Shown here: positions 20,291-28,514 of the stretch, piece after piece
Position numbering within the stretch: the first letter of the stretch is position 1
How the letters are laid out: each line of letters opens with the position of its first letter
Notes under the pieces: generated by a model
Seen by the model: only the letters and a program-made list of their open reading frames with translations
What the model was told of the DNA's origin: nothing
Databases searched by the model: none
Position numbers and translations under genes: made by a program
Source of the DNA: Sphingomicrobium sp.
Lineage (GTDB): Bacteria > Pseudomonadota > Alphaproteobacteria > Sphingomonadales > Sphingomonadaceae
Direction: 5' to 3'
NCBI GenBank assembly: GCA_036563485.1
Contig: DATCMI010000001.1
Coordinates: 310,001 to 374,000 of the forward strand
Length of the DNA: 64,000 bases

Positions 20291-21031
20291 ATGGCCGATG
20301 ACGCGATCCCCGCCGCTACGCTGATCGTCGTCCGGGACTCGCCCGCGGGTCCGCCTGAGATCCTCATGGTCGAGCGCGCTGAAGGCATGGCTTTCGCCGC
20401 CGGCGCTCTGGTCTTTCCGGGCGGTCGCATCGATGAGGCGGACCGCGAGCTTGGCGCCCGGCTCGGCGTCGAGCCGGCCATCGTCGCGGCCATTCGCGAA
20501 ACCCTTGAGGAGACCGCGATCCCCGTCGGACTGTCGCCCCTGCCCTCCCCTGAAGCGGCGGTCGAGCTGCAGCGCGCCCTGATCGCAGATGAACCGTTCG
20601 CCCGGCTCCTCGATGCCTACCGGCTATGCCTTGAACCGCAAATGCTGACACCCTTCGCCCGCTGGGTTCCGAAATTCCACGCAGTCCGGCGCTTCGACAC
20701 CCTCTTCTTCGTCGCTCAATCCCCGGAAGGAAGCTGGGAGCCTCAGGTGGTCGAGGGCGAATGTGCCGGTGCAGCATGGCTGCGCGCGTCCGACGTTCTC
20801 GCGCGCGAAGCTCAGGGCCAGGCGCGGCTGATCTTCCCGACCCGGCGGACGCTCGAGCGGCTCGCCCAGCATGCGACCTTCGGCGGCATCCGCGACGATG
20901 CGGAGGGGCATCCGATCGAGCCTGTGACCCCGTGGGTCGAGGAAAGGGACGGAGAAAAGTACATCACCATCCCGGCCCATCTCGGCTTCCCGGTGACGGA
21001 GGAGCGCCTTGAAGGCTTGTGGCGCGGCTGA
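20291..21031 (+). CDS. Nudix hydrolase of the long (NUDT19-like) type
   Basis: A 246-residue protein. The Nudix box has GGRIDEADREL at 44-54 and RETLEETAI at 69-77, separated by a slightly lengthened helix. All metal-binding glutamates of the REUXEE core are present. The C-terminal half, with LTPFARWVPKFHAVRRFDT and FPTRRTLERL, resembles the long Nudix proteins whose eukaryotic relatives hydrolyse CoA derivatives; that substrate is only inferred. ATG 20291 is preferred to a TTG one codon earlier. Its 3' end overlaps the next gene by 13 bases. Confidence 0.84.
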   Translation: MADDAIPAATLIVVRDSPAGPPEILMVERAEGMAFAAGALVFPGGRIDEADRELGARLGVEPAIVAAIRETLEETAIPVGLSPLPSPEAAVELQRALIADEPFARLLDAYRLCLEPQMLTPFARWVPKFHAVRRFDTLFFVAQSPEGSWEPQVVEGECAGAAWLRASDVLAREAQGQARLIFPTRRTLERLAQHATFGGIRDDAEGHPIEPVTPWVEERDGEKYITIPAHLGFPVTEERLEGLWRG

Positions 21032-21750
21032 TCCGGATCGGTGCGGCGTGGTTCATCGTCCTGGCTCTGGGCGCCGCCGCCTACATCACTGCGCGTGACT
21101 ACATCCGCTCGCATCCACAGGATGTGCCGTGGACTGCGCTGAGGCTTACCGACCCGGTAGGCGCCTTCACGCTGCGCAAGCTCGGCGCACTTGCTGAGGA
21201 GCCGGCCCAGTGCCGCTCGTTGCTCCTCGAAGCGCGGGCCGCCGACGTTCCGGCCCCTTCCCGGCGCCCCAGCCCCGAATGCGGATACGACAACGGCATT
21301 CGGCTGGCCGCAGCGGCGGGAGAGGCAGCGATGTCGCCGGCCGGCGTTATCGTCAGCTGCCCCGTCGCCGCGGCGATGCTGCTGTTCGAGCGGCAGGTGC
21401 TGCAGCCCGCAGCCGAACGGCACTTCGGCAGCCCGATTACCGCCATTCATCATGCGGGCTCGTACAATTGCCGCCGGATCTACGGCCGCAGCGAGGGTGC
21501 ATTCAGCGAGCATGCCGCGGCGAACGCGCTCGATATCACCGGCTTCGCGCTTGGCGACGGCACGCGCGTCAGCGTGCTCGCCGACTGGAACTCACTCGGA
21601 CCCAAAGGAGCATTTCTGCGCGAAGTGAAGGACGGGGCGTGCCGGCTTTTCGCCACCACCTTGTCGCCGGATTATAACGAGGCGCACCGCGATCACCTCC
21701 ACTTTGACCAGGCGTCGCGGCGCACTTCCGGCTTCGGCCTCTGCCGCTAG
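21019..21750 (+). CDS. extensin-like (VanY/MepA-type) cell-wall protein
   Basis: A 243-residue protein with one N-terminal membrane segment (AAWFIVLALGAAAYITA) and an extensin-like C-terminal domain related to zinc LD-/DD-carboxypeptidases and MepA-type endopeptidases. The expected metal-site pattern is visible: SEHAAANALDITGF and, near the end, RDHLHFD. Cysteines at SCPVA, YNCRR and the C terminus are typical. It probably acts in the periplasm on peptidoglycan cross-links, but activity is inferred. The start is GTG inside the end of the Nudix gene, indicating coupling. Confidence 0.86.
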   Translation: MARLIRIGAAWFIVLALGAAAYITARDYIRSHPQDVPWTALRLTDPVGAFTLRKLGALAEEPAQCRSLLLEARAADVPAPSRRPSPECGYDNGIRLAAAAGEAAMSPAGVIVSCPVAAAMLLFERQVLQPAAERHFGSPITAIHHAGSYNCRRIYGRSEGAFSEHAAANALDITGFALGDGTRVSVLADWNSLGPKGAFLREVKDGACRLFATTLSPDYNEAHRDHLHFDQASRRTSGFGLCR

Positions 21751-21772
21751 GCGGCCGAGTCGCCGCCCCACC

Positions 21773-21802
21773 AAAGAAAAGGGACCCGCCGAAGCGGATC
21801 CC
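21773..21802 (-). terminator. Rho-independent terminator of the SWIB gene
   Basis: On the minus strand a nine-position stem (one mismatch) GGGATCCGC / GCGGGTCCC closes a TTCG loop and is followed by TTTTCTTT. It lies 28 bases beyond the SWIB-protein stop; the plus-strand reading could also slow transcription from the extensin-like gene. Confidence 0.85.
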
Positions 21803-21829
21803 TCCTCAAAGCCGAAGCTGTCGCCTGAC

Positions 21830-22099
21830 TTATTTCAGGTGGTTCGAGAGATGCTTGTTCATCTCGAACATGCTGACGCGTTCCTTGCCGCCGAAGACCT
21901 TCTTCAGCTTGTCGTCAGCAACGATTTCTCGTTTGTTCTGCGGGTTTTGCAGGTTGTTCTTGCGGATGTGGTCCCACACCTTCGAAACGACCTGGCTGCG
22001 CGGAAGCGGGTCGCTCCCGCAAATCGCCGCGAGGTCCGCCGACGGTTGAACCGGACGAGCGAGCCCGCCCCCTGCTTTACGACCACTACCTTCTGCCAT
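21830..22099 (-). CDS. SWIB/MDM2-domain protein
   Basis: An 89-residue protein that is almost entirely a SWIB domain: PLPRSQVVSKVWDHIRKNN, LQNPQNKREIVADDKLKKV and MFEMNKHLSNHL. The domain is best known from eukaryotic chromatin remodelling and from Chlamydia DNA-binding fusions; the role of free-standing bacterial versions is unsettled. The basic N-terminal tail (SGRKAGGG) could bind nucleic acid. A near-ideal AGGAGG lies seven bases before ATG 22099, which rules out the longer open frame, and a terminator follows, so it is a single, probably well-translated gene. Confidence 0.9.
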   Translation of the reverse strand: MAEGSGRKAGGGLARPVQPSADLAAICGSDPLPRSQVVSKVWDHIRKNNLQNPQNKREIVADDKLKKVFGGKERVSMFEMNKHLSNHLK

Positions 22100-22178
22100 C
22101 AGGCCCTCCTGTTGTTCTGGCGTTGGTAGAGCGCAAAGCTTTGCTGTTTGCAATGCTGTTCCAGAGGGGAAATCCCCT

Positions 22179-22985
22179 TCAGCGGCGACCGAACGGCACG
22201 ACCCGGTTGTCGATGTCATGGCCGATGTCGGCCCGGCCGCCGTACGCAATGCCCGAACGAGCGCACCATTCCTCCACGATCGCACATTCGTCGCGGCCGA
22301 AATCGGGGTCGTTTTCAGGGATCTGACCCACCCGGCCGAGCCGCAGCCGCGCAGCCTTGCGGACGTTCTCGCTGGAGGTGACGTGGAACATCGTCCGGTC
22401 GATTCGATAATGATGTTCGCCGACATCCTCGATCAGCAGGTCGACGCCTTCAAAGTTGGGTTCGAGCACCGTGCCAAGCAGCGCCGCCAGCACCGTCAGG
22501 TTGAAGGCCATCGCAGGACCTTTAAGCTCAGGTTCGACCGCAGCGGGGTCTCGGCGGATCAGCCAGTCGAGCGCGCGGTTCACCGCAGCCTCGCCGCCGT
22601 CACGCACGATGTCCTGCGGCATCGGGCCCCAGGCAACGTCGAGCCCGGCCCGATGGAAACCGCCGAGCAAGAAGCCAGCGTCGCTGTATCCCATATAAAC
22701 TTTGGAGCGGGCGGCATCGGGCAAGTCGCGTATCGCCGCCTCGGCAATGCGATTCGACCCGTAGCCGCCACGTGCGAACCACACCGCGTCGACCGAAGGG
22801 TCAGCCATCACCTCGCGCAGGGCGCTTAGGCGCGCCGCGTCAGGGCCCGCGAAATGGCCGTCGGAAAGGAAGCATTGCGGATGGACGAAGAGTTCATGGT
22901 CCCCGCGCGCCTCAGCGAGTGCCACGACGCGTTCCGCCGCAACCTTGTGGAGCGAGGAGCTAGGAGCAACCACCGCGATACGCAT
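22179..22985 (-). CDS. ldcA: S66 family LD-carboxypeptidase (muramoyltetrapeptide carboxypeptidase)
   Basis: This 268-residue cytosolic serine peptidase removes the terminal D-Ala from tetrapeptides released during cell-wall recycling. The catalytic triad can be placed: S101 in MGYSDAG, E186 in LLIEDVGE and H256 in DIGHDIDN. ARGGYGSNRI near residue 72 is also typical. A substrate other than muropeptides (for example microcin) is possible in this family. It lies close to a MurC/Mpl-type ligase gene that could re-use the resulting tripeptide. No signal peptide is present, consistent with cytosolic recycling. Confidence 0.9.
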   Translation of the reverse strand: MRIAVVAPSSSLHKVAAERVVALAEARGDHELFVHPQCFLSDGHFAGPDAARLSALREVMADPSVDAVWFARGGYGSNRIAEAAIRDLPDAARSKVYMGYSDAGFLLGGFHRAGLDVAWGPMPQDIVRDGGEAAVNRALDWLIRRDPAAVEPELKGPAMAFNLTVLAALLGTVLEPNFEGVDLLIEDVGEHHYRIDRTMFHVTSSENVRKAARLRLGRVGQIPENDPDFGRDECAIVEEWCARSGIAYGGRADIGHDIDNRVVPFGRR

Positions 22986-23041
22986 GCGCGGTGCTTAGGG
23001 TCCTGCCTTCACGCGGGCAATTGCTTCCCCCGCGCCGGCCT

Positions 23042-23752
23042 TCAGTTCGTGCGGTGCGTGGCGGCGAATAGGCCGAGTGTCAGCGCAGCACGCTGCTCGA
23101 CCACCGGAATGTCGGCCGGCGCAGCGGGCACACCGCAGCTTGGCGTCTGCGCATAAGCGTTAGCGAGCGCCTGCGCCTCCTGCGGCGATCCCGGAGTAGC
23201 CGCGACAACCTTGTAAACCAGCCCGGGCGACTGGACGGCCAGGCAACGGCCCACCGAATCGATAGTCACGCCCGCAGCTGCTTTGTACAAGCTTGCCCCG
23301 GCGGCCGCGTCCGCAGGTGCAGCGCGGTCCGGATAGGTCCGATTTTTGGCACGGATCAGCTGCTCCGCTACTGCAGAGTTGATCAGGAAAAGTGGCAAGC
23401 CACTCGACTTTCCGCTGCATGCCTTGTGCTTGCCGCTCAGTGCCTTCGACAGGCGGTCAAACCGAGGGTCAGTCGTCATAGCGCCGCCCACCAGTTCTGG
23501 TGCCGCTTCGCCGGTCCGCTTGATGAGGCAAGTGGCAACCTGCGCCGCGTTTGAAGCAGCCGCGGCGGGTTGTGAGGTGATGCGCCGCATGTCCCATACG
23601 ACCATCTCCTGGCGGATCTGATCCATGGTCGGCCTGTTCATCTCGAACGAAGGGGGTGGAGGCGGAGGCGGAGGCGAATTCTGCTGCGCCCCGGCCGCTG
23701 AAGCCATGGTCAGCGCTGACGCCCAAATTAACGCCCGAGTACAAGTCATCAT
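23042..23752 (-). CDS. secreted protein of unknown function with polyproline segment
   Basis: A 236-residue protein. After the signal peptide (MMTCTRALIWASALTMASAAGAQ) comes a run of eight prolines and then a helical domain with paired cysteines (TCLIK, ACSGK, RCLAV, SCGVP), suggesting disulfides. I do not recognise a family. ATG 23752 is chosen because GGGGAG precedes it and a proper signal follows; upstream codons are arginine-rich and unlikely. It is followed by ldcA in the same direction after about 55 bases and is divergent from the Mur ligase gene. Confidence 0.72.
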   Translation of the reverse strand: MMTCTRALIWASALTMASAAGAQQNSPPPPPPPPSFEMNRPTMDQIRQEMVVWDMRRITSQPAAAASNAAQVATCLIKRTGEAAPELVGGAMTTDPRFDRLSKALSGKHKACSGKSSGLPLFLINSAVAEQLIRAKNRTYPDRAAPADAAAGASLYKAAAGVTIDSVGRCLAVQSPGLVYKVVAATPGSPQEAQALANAYAQTPSCGVPAAPADIPVVEQRAALTLGLFAATHRTN

Positions 23753-23884
23753 CGCAGGTCTCCCCTTCAACCGGCGAAGTCTGCACCTTCTTAACACGAG
23801 TGACAAGCCGCTCGACAGTCGCCCCGCACTGCCTTGCCAATGATGGGCTTTCGCTGAGAGTCACAACGCAATAGGGCCGCCGCC

Positions 23885-25279
23885 ATGATCGATACTCCGG
23901 TTTTCTTCAGCGGCATCGGTGGCAGCGGGATGCTGCCGCTCGCTTCCATTGTGCGCGCCTCGGGCGCGAAGGTCGCGGGCTCCGACCGCTCGCTCGATGC
24001 GGGCCGGACGCCGCAGAAGTTCGATTATCTGCGTTCGCTCGGCATCCAACTGTTCGCGCAGGACGGATCAGGCCTGCAGGACGGCATGACGCTGGTCACC
24101 TCGGCAGCGGTCGAGGACACCGTTCCCGACGTTGTGCGCGCCCGCGAACTCGGCCTGTCTCACCTGACGAGGCCACAATTCCTCGCCGAGCTGCTCAATT
24201 CGGCGCGGCGCAGCATCGCCGTTGGCGGGACGAGCGGCAAGTCCACCGTCACCGGCATGATCGGCTGGATCCTGCACGCCTGCCATCGCCAACCGACCGT
24301 GATGAACGGCGCGGTGATGAAGAATTTCGTAACGCCGTCGGCGCCGTTCGCGAGCGCGCTGGTCGGCGACCCCGAACTGTTCGTGAGCGAAGTGGACGAA
24401 AGCGACGGCTCGATCGCGCTCTACCATCCGGAAGTCGCGGTGCTGACCAACATCAGCCTGGACCATAAGGAGATGGAGGAGCTGCGCAGGCTGTTCGCCG
24501 GCTTCCTCCTTCAGTCGCGCAAGGCCGTGCTCAACCTCGACGATCCCGAGACGCGCGCGCTCGGCGAAGCCGTGCCCGACAAGCTGGTCGGCTACGGATT
24601 CGACAGCCCCGCGGCCGCCTTCAAGGGCCGCGACCTCAAGCTCGAGCCGAATGGCGTGCGCTTCTCCGTCGGTTCTGGCGGCGAACGGCACGAGGTGCAC
24701 TTGCAGGTGCCGGGACGGCACAATGCATCGAACGCCCTCGCCGCCATCGCCGCTGCAGCATCGGTTGGTGTTCCCGTTGCAGATGCCGCCGCAGCCCTGG
24801 CAAGGTTCGAAGGGCTTCGCCGGCGCATGGAAACGGTCGGCGAGGCAGCGGGCGTCACGGTGATCGACGATTTCGCCCACAATCCCGACAAGATCGCCGC
24901 GACTCTCGACACGCTGCGCGCTCATCCCGGCCGCTTGCTGATCATGTTCCAGCCGCACGGATATGGACCGCTCGCCAAGATGGGCCAGCAACTGGCCGAC
25001 GCCCTTGCCAGCGGCATGGCGCCCGGCGACCGGCTCTACCTGCCCGATCCCGTCTATCAGGGCGGCACCACCGAGCGGGTCCACGGCAGCGACTGGCTGG
25101 CCGCGCAGGTGAAGGACCGGGGCCGCGACGCCTTCCATATCGCCGAGCGGCTGGCGATCGGCGAAGCGCTTGTCGGCGACGCTAGAAGCGGGGACCGGAT
25201 CCTGATCATGGGCGCCCGCGACGACACGTTGATCGACTTCGCCCAGCATCTGGTGGACCAGCTCGCGGCGCGGAACTGA
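23885..25279 (+). CDS. Mur ligase, MurC/Mpl type (UDP-N-acetylmuramate:amino acid or tripeptide ligase)
   Basis: A 464-residue ATP-dependent Mur ligase. The N-terminal Rossmann motif is FFSGIGGSGM, the P-loop VGGTSGKST is at 113-121, and central LTNISLDHKEME and C-terminal DDFAHNPDKI are the metal-binding and substrate blocks. The overall order matches MurC and Mpl. The gene is isolated from any mra/dcw cluster, where murC normally sits, and is near an LD-carboxypeptidase; this favours Mpl, which joins recycled L-Ala-D-Glu-mDAP to UDP-MurNAc. The N-terminal motif is closer to MurC, so the call stays open. No symbol is assigned. Confidence 0.83.
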   Translation: MIDTPVFFSGIGGSGMLPLASIVRASGAKVAGSDRSLDAGRTPQKFDYLRSLGIQLFAQDGSGLQDGMTLVTSAAVEDTVPDVVRARELGLSHLTRPQFLAELLNSARRSIAVGGTSGKSTVTGMIGWILHACHRQPTVMNGAVMKNFVTPSAPFASALVGDPELFVSEVDESDGSIALYHPEVAVLTNISLDHKEMEELRRLFAGFLLQSRKAVLNLDDPETRALGEAVPDKLVGYGFDSPAAAFKGRDLKLEPNGVRFSVGSGGERHEVHLQVPGRHNASNALAAIAAAASVGVPVADAAAALARFEGLRRRMETVGEAAGVTVIDDFAHNPDKIAATLDTLRAHPGRLLIMFQPHGYGPLAKMGQQLADALASGMAPGDRLYLPDPVYQGGTTERVHGSDWLAAQVKDRGRDAFHIAERLAIGEALVGDARSGDRILIMGARDDTLIDFAQHLVDQLAARN

Positions 25280-25304
25280 TCGAGCGCTTCAGCGTCGGGC
25301 GTGC

Positions 25305-25685
25305 ATGGCACGACCCGGATCAGTCACTGGCTGGAAGCTTCCTCAAGTCGAGCGCGAGCTGCTGCTGCGACAGTTTCCGCCCAAGTACGCGAACGTGGTT
25401 GCCGATCATGTGACGCTGCGGGTCGGCGCTGGACCCCAGACGCCACTGCCGCCGCAGCCGGATCACGCGCGGGTCATCGGACGTGCCGACGATGGAGAAA
25501 GCCTCGAGTGCCTGGTCGTCGAGCTCGATGGCACGACGGACCGGCCGGACGGATCAACCTATCACATCACCTGGTCGCTTGGCCCCGGACGCAAGGCGCG
25601 GGAAAGCAATGACGTCCTTCGCGATCAAGGCTGGAAGCACCTCGACGCGCCAATCGACGTCGAGCTTGAGCCGGCGCGGTTCTGA
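25305..25685 (+). CDS. 2H-phosphoesterase-like protein (Swiss Army Knife RNA-repair-like)
   Basis: A 126-residue protein with two HxT motifs, H35-V-T37 in VADHVTLRVG and H87-I-T89 in TYHITWSLG, spaced as in the 2H (LigT/CPDase) phosphoesterase fold, whose members open 2',3'-cyclic phosphates or transfer RNA-end phosphates. The N-terminal QFPPKYANVVADHVT resembles proteins described as Swiss Army Knife RNA repair-like. It follows the Mur ligase after 25 bases and its stop overlaps the HAD-phosphatase ATG as TGATG, so the two are coupled. Substrate and partner are inferred, not shown. Confidence 0.7.
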   Translation: MARPGSVTGWKLPQVERELLLRQFPPKYANVVADHVTLRVGAGPQTPLPPQPDHARVIGRADDGESLECLVVELDGTTDRPDGSTYHITWSLGPGRKARESNDVLRDQGWKHLDAPIDVELEPARF

Positions 25686-26179
25686 TGGCTGAGCCGAGGC
25701 TGTTCTTGGATGCGGACGGCGTGCTTGCCGACTTCGACGAGGGCTTCAGGAAGCTGCTCGGCGCCTATCCGCGCGACTATGAGCGCAAGCACGGCCGCGG
25801 CAGCTTCTGGAAGAAGCTAGCGACCGCCAGGAACTTCTACGGCAGCCTGCCGGAGATGCCCGATGCGCGAGTGCTGTTCGACGGCGTCAAGCATCTGAAG
25901 CCGACGATCCTCACCGGACTTCCGCTCGGCAAATGGGCCGCGCCGCAGAAGGTCGAGTGGGCGGCCGAACATTTTCCCGGCGTCCCCATCATCACCTGCA
26001 TGGCGCGCGACAAGCACAAGCACATGCATCCGGGTGACGTGCTGGTCGACGATCGCGAGAACCACCGCGCCGCCTATGAGGCCGCCGGAGTCGTCTTCGT
26101 GCACCACAAGAATGCCGAGGACAGCCTCCGGCAATTGGCGAAGATCTACCCGTCGGTAAAGGCGCCAGAAAGCGCCTGA
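25685..26179 (+). CDS. HAD-superfamily phosphatase (5'-nucleotidase / polynucleotide-phosphatase-like)
   Basis: A 164-residue HAD protein with all four catalytic motifs: D9-x-D11 in LFLDADGVLADF, T77 in TILTGLPLG, K110 in MARDKHKH and D122-D123 in DVLVDDRENH. The DxDGVLADF start is shared with 5'(3')-deoxyribonucleotidases and with phosphatase domains of polynucleotide end-healing enzymes. It is coupled to the upstream 2H-phosphoesterase-like gene by a TGATG overlap. A simple nucleotidase role is equally possible. Transcription appears to end before the convergent gene, seven bases away. Confidence 0.82.
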   Translation: MAEPRLFLDADGVLADFDEGFRKLLGAYPRDYERKHGRGSFWKKLATARNFYGSLPEMPDARVLFDGVKHLKPTILTGLPLGKWAAPQKVEWAAEHFPGVPIITCMARDKHKHMHPGDVLVDDRENHRAAYEAAGVVFVHHKNAEDSLRQLAKIYPSVKAPESA

Positions 26180-26186
26180 GCGCTGC

Positions 26187-26738
26187 TTAGGCCGCGGCCT
26201 TCAGGTCGACCTTTTCGACCCATTCCGGCCAGAACACCGGCTCGCGGCTCGACCAGCCCGGCGCCGTGGCAGCGCTTTCGCTGATCGACTGGAGCAGGGT
26301 CCGGCGACGGTCCGGGTGGAGGTGCGGTAGCGCCGCGGCTGCACAGAAGGCTGCCGGCAGCCACGGACGCGCCGACGCGCCGATCAGCCGCTCATACAAG
26401 AACCGGTAGGCTGCGAAGTTGAGCAGCCGGTCCTGGCCGAGGTCGAACGCGGAAATGGTGATCAGCATGCCGATGAACGGCTCGATCATGTCGAGGCCGC
26501 TATCGTCCGGCACCTGCAGGCGCAGATGGTCCAACTGCTTGTAGAGACGGGCTTGGCCGCGGATCGAAGCGGCTTCGCCTTCGTCGCGCGCCCAGCATTC
26601 GATCGCGTCGCGACGCCCGTAAGCGACGTCCAGCGAACGGCGGATGTAACGCTGTGTCGCCTTCGGGAAGCTCGCAAACTCCTTCATTTCCGAAAGCAGC
26701 ATCGCCCCGCTTGCCGGCTGGCTGGTGCGCGTGATCAT
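26187..26738 (-). CDS. conserved hypothetical protein, helical
   Basis: A 183-residue soluble protein that I do not recognise. It looks wholly helical, begins MITRTSQPASGAMLL, contains LSEMKEFASFPKATQRYIRR and DMIEPFIGMLITISAFDLG, and ends WSSREPVFWPEWVEKVDL. No signal peptide, membrane helix or catalytic motif stands out. Normal codon use and a clear frame argue that it is real. Its promoter region holds a long inverted repeat (26763-26808), so regulation by a dimeric factor is possible. The 3' end faces the HAD phosphatase gene. Confidence 0.65.
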   Translation of the reverse strand: MITRTSQPASGAMLLSEMKEFASFPKATQRYIRRSLDVAYGRRDAIECWARDEGEAASIRGQARLYKQLDHLRLQVPDDSGLDMIEPFIGMLITISAFDLGQDRLLNFAAYRFLYERLIGASARPWLPAAFCAAAALPHLHPDRRRTLLQSISESAATAPGWSSREPVFWPEWVEKVDLKAAA

Positions 26739-26762
26739 GAACCCGACTCCTTTTGCCCAGGC

Positions 26763-26808
26763 GGGATCATGCTATTGCCATGGTTTCGAGATACTTAACC
26801 ATGATCCC
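26763..26808. repeat. nested inverted repeat upstream of the 26.2-26.7 kb gene
   Basis: GGGATCATG at 26763-26771 is the perfect complement of CATGATCCC at 26800-26808. Inside it, CATGGTT (26779-26785) pairs with AACCATG (26797-26803), sharing part of the right arm, so two alternative structures are possible. There is no T-run, so an operator is more likely than a terminator. Confidence 0.5.
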
Positions 26809-26933
26809 ACCCCCCGTTCATATTGAATCAGAGGGTGGTAGGCGCGTCTAGCCAGAAATTGGCCAAGCGCCTGAAAACTGTGGATTGTTGATTTGTTGCA
26901 ACGCCGCTGCCGTCGGGCGACAGCAGCGAGACG

Positions 26934-27167
26934 TCACTCGGTAAAGCCCGAGGATGGCGCAGGCTCGCCGCTGTCCGGCTGCGCCGCCGAAGGGGGATCG
27001 GACGCGTCCATGGACTCGTCGCTGCCGACATCGGTTTTGAGGTCCGGATCATGCGGGTTCCGCTTCAACGCTTCCTCCAGGCCCGCTTCAGGCGGCGCCG
27101 AAAAAACCAGCGGTGGCGGCGTGTCCTTCTTCGCTTCGGTCACTGAAGTGGTCTCCGTCATGTCCAT
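26934..27167 (-). CDS. small acidic proline-rich protein, function unknown
   Basis: A protein of 77 residues starting MDMTETTSVTEAKKD. It is hydrophilic, with LVFSAPPEAGLEEALKRN and KTDVGSDESMDASDPPS, a pattern I recall from small conserved sphingomonad proteins; this recall is not verified. It is probably unstructured. Other starts are possible: ATG 27161, or ATG 27287 which would add 40 basic residues. None has a strong ribosome-binding site. It is divergent from the LytS-type kinase gene. Confidence 0.6.
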   Translation of the reverse strand: MDMTETTSVTEAKKDTPPPLVFSAPPEAGLEEALKRNPHDPDLKTDVGSDESMDASDPPSAAQPDSGEPAPSSGFTE

Positions 27168-27299
27168 TGCTATTCTGTAACGAGCAGCAGGGTCGCCCCG
27201 TTCCCCATTGCCTGCTTTCGACGGGGTGCGGCGGAGCTTCTGCCAACGGGCCTTCAGGCGGTTTGCGGGACATGCGTTTTGCGACATGGTGCCGCCCAG

Positions 27300-28514
27300 A
27301 TGCTGATGATGCCGCAACCTGTCGCCCACAGCCGCTTTGCCGACTGGCCCCTGGCGCTGAAGTCCATCCTCGGCTTCTGGCTATTCTATGCCTTGACGGT
27401 GCTGGCCCGGGCGTTCCTCGGCGCAGATCCCTGGACGACGCTGCAGAACAAACTGATCGTCGTCGCCATCGGCAGCGTTCTAACGGGCGTCGTCTACATC
27501 GCCATCAACCTGTTTGGCGTCGGCTCGAGCATCAGGCGCAAGGCCGTCATTGCCACCCTGGCATCGCTGGTGGTCGCGGCCGTGATGGGCGCGTCCTTGA
27601 TCCTGCTCGAAAATTTCGCTCGTCCGAGCAATGAGGAGTTCCGCTTTCAGGCCCGCGAAGGCGTAACCGTGATCGCGAAAGGCAAGACCGTCGAGATCGA
27701 GCGGAAGGCTGCCGAGCCGCTGGTGCTCACCATGCCGACGGTGACGGACCTGGATACCAAGCAGCGGGTCCGGGTGATCGCCGACGCCGCTGTCGTGTGG
27801 CTGTTTTTCTTTCTCGCCTGGAGCGCCTTCTATCTCGCCAATCTCGCGCAGGCTGAAGCGTTGCGGGCGCAGCGGCGCGTGGCGGATGCCGAGGGCGCTG
27901 CACAAGCGGCGCAAGTCCGGGCGCTTCGCTACCAGGTCAACCCGCATTTCCTCTTCAACACGCTGAACTCACTATCGTCGCTGGTGATGACCGGGCGCAC
28001 CGACCGCGCCGAAGCCATGCTGCTGGCGCTATCGACCTTCTTCCGGACCAGCCTTTCGCTCGATCCGGGCGCCAACGTGACGCTTGCTGAAGAGATCGAC
28101 CTGCAGCGGCTCTACCTGGATATCGAGAAGGCTCGCTTCCCCGATCGGCTGCATGTCCAGATCGACGTGCCGGACGAGCTCGCCCAGGCGCGGCTGCCGG
28201 CGCTGCTGCTTCAGCCGATCGTCGAGAACGCGATCAAATATGGCGTATCGAACAGCCGCAAGGCGGTGCTGATCCGCATCGAGGCCAAGCGGGTGGACGC
28301 AAGCCGCATGGTTCTTGAAGTCAGCAATCGATTGAAAAACGGCGGGCGCGAGGAGCTGCCGGCCGCGACCCACGAAGGAACCGGCCTTGGCCTCAGCAAC
28401 GTCATTCAGCGCCTGGAAGCGCGGTTCGGAAATCGCGCCAGCTGCCGCTTCGGGCCGATGACCGGCGGCGGGTTCAAGGTGTCCATCACCATGCCGATCG
28501 ACCACGATGCTTGA
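27300..28514 (+). CDS. LytS-type membrane sensor histidine kinase
   Basis: A protein of about 404 residues with four membrane helices (about 28-44, 52-72, 82-102 and 163-183), an extracytoplasmic loop between helices 3 and 4 (about 103-160), then a His_kinase domain with H216 in QVNPHFLFNTLNS and an HATPase with PIVENAIKYGVS and GTGLGLSNV. This is the LytS/YehU class. Its gene overlaps that of a LytTR regulator by eight bases, so they form a two-component pair. The start is uncertain: ATG codons at 27300, 27306 and 27309 are all in frame, and a TTG lies at 27279. Confidence 0.9.
   Translation: MLMMPQPVAHSRFADWPLALKSILGFWLFYALTVLARAFLGADPWTTLQNKLIVVAIGSVLTGVVYIAINLFGVGSSIRRKAVIATLASLVVAAVMGASLILLENFARPSNEEFRFQAREGVTVIAKGKTVEIERKAAEPLVLTMPTVTDLDTKQRVRVIADAAVVWLFFFLAWSAFYLANLAQAEALRAQRRVADAEGAAQAAQVRALRYQVNPHFLFNTLNSLSSLVMTGRTDRAEAMLLALSTFFRTSLSLDPGANVTLAEEIDLQRLYLDIEKARFPDRLHVQIDVPDELAQARLPALLLQPIVENAIKYGVSNSRKAVLIRIEAKRVDASRMVLEVSNRLKNGGREELPAATHEGTGLGLSNVIQRLEARFGNRASCRFGPMTGGGFKVSITMPIDHDA

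Noticed and set aside
22115-22178. Hairpins between the SWIB and ldcA genes (AGGGGA/TCCCCT and others)
   Set aside because: Short stems without a T-run; not strong enough to call a terminator or regulatory RNA.
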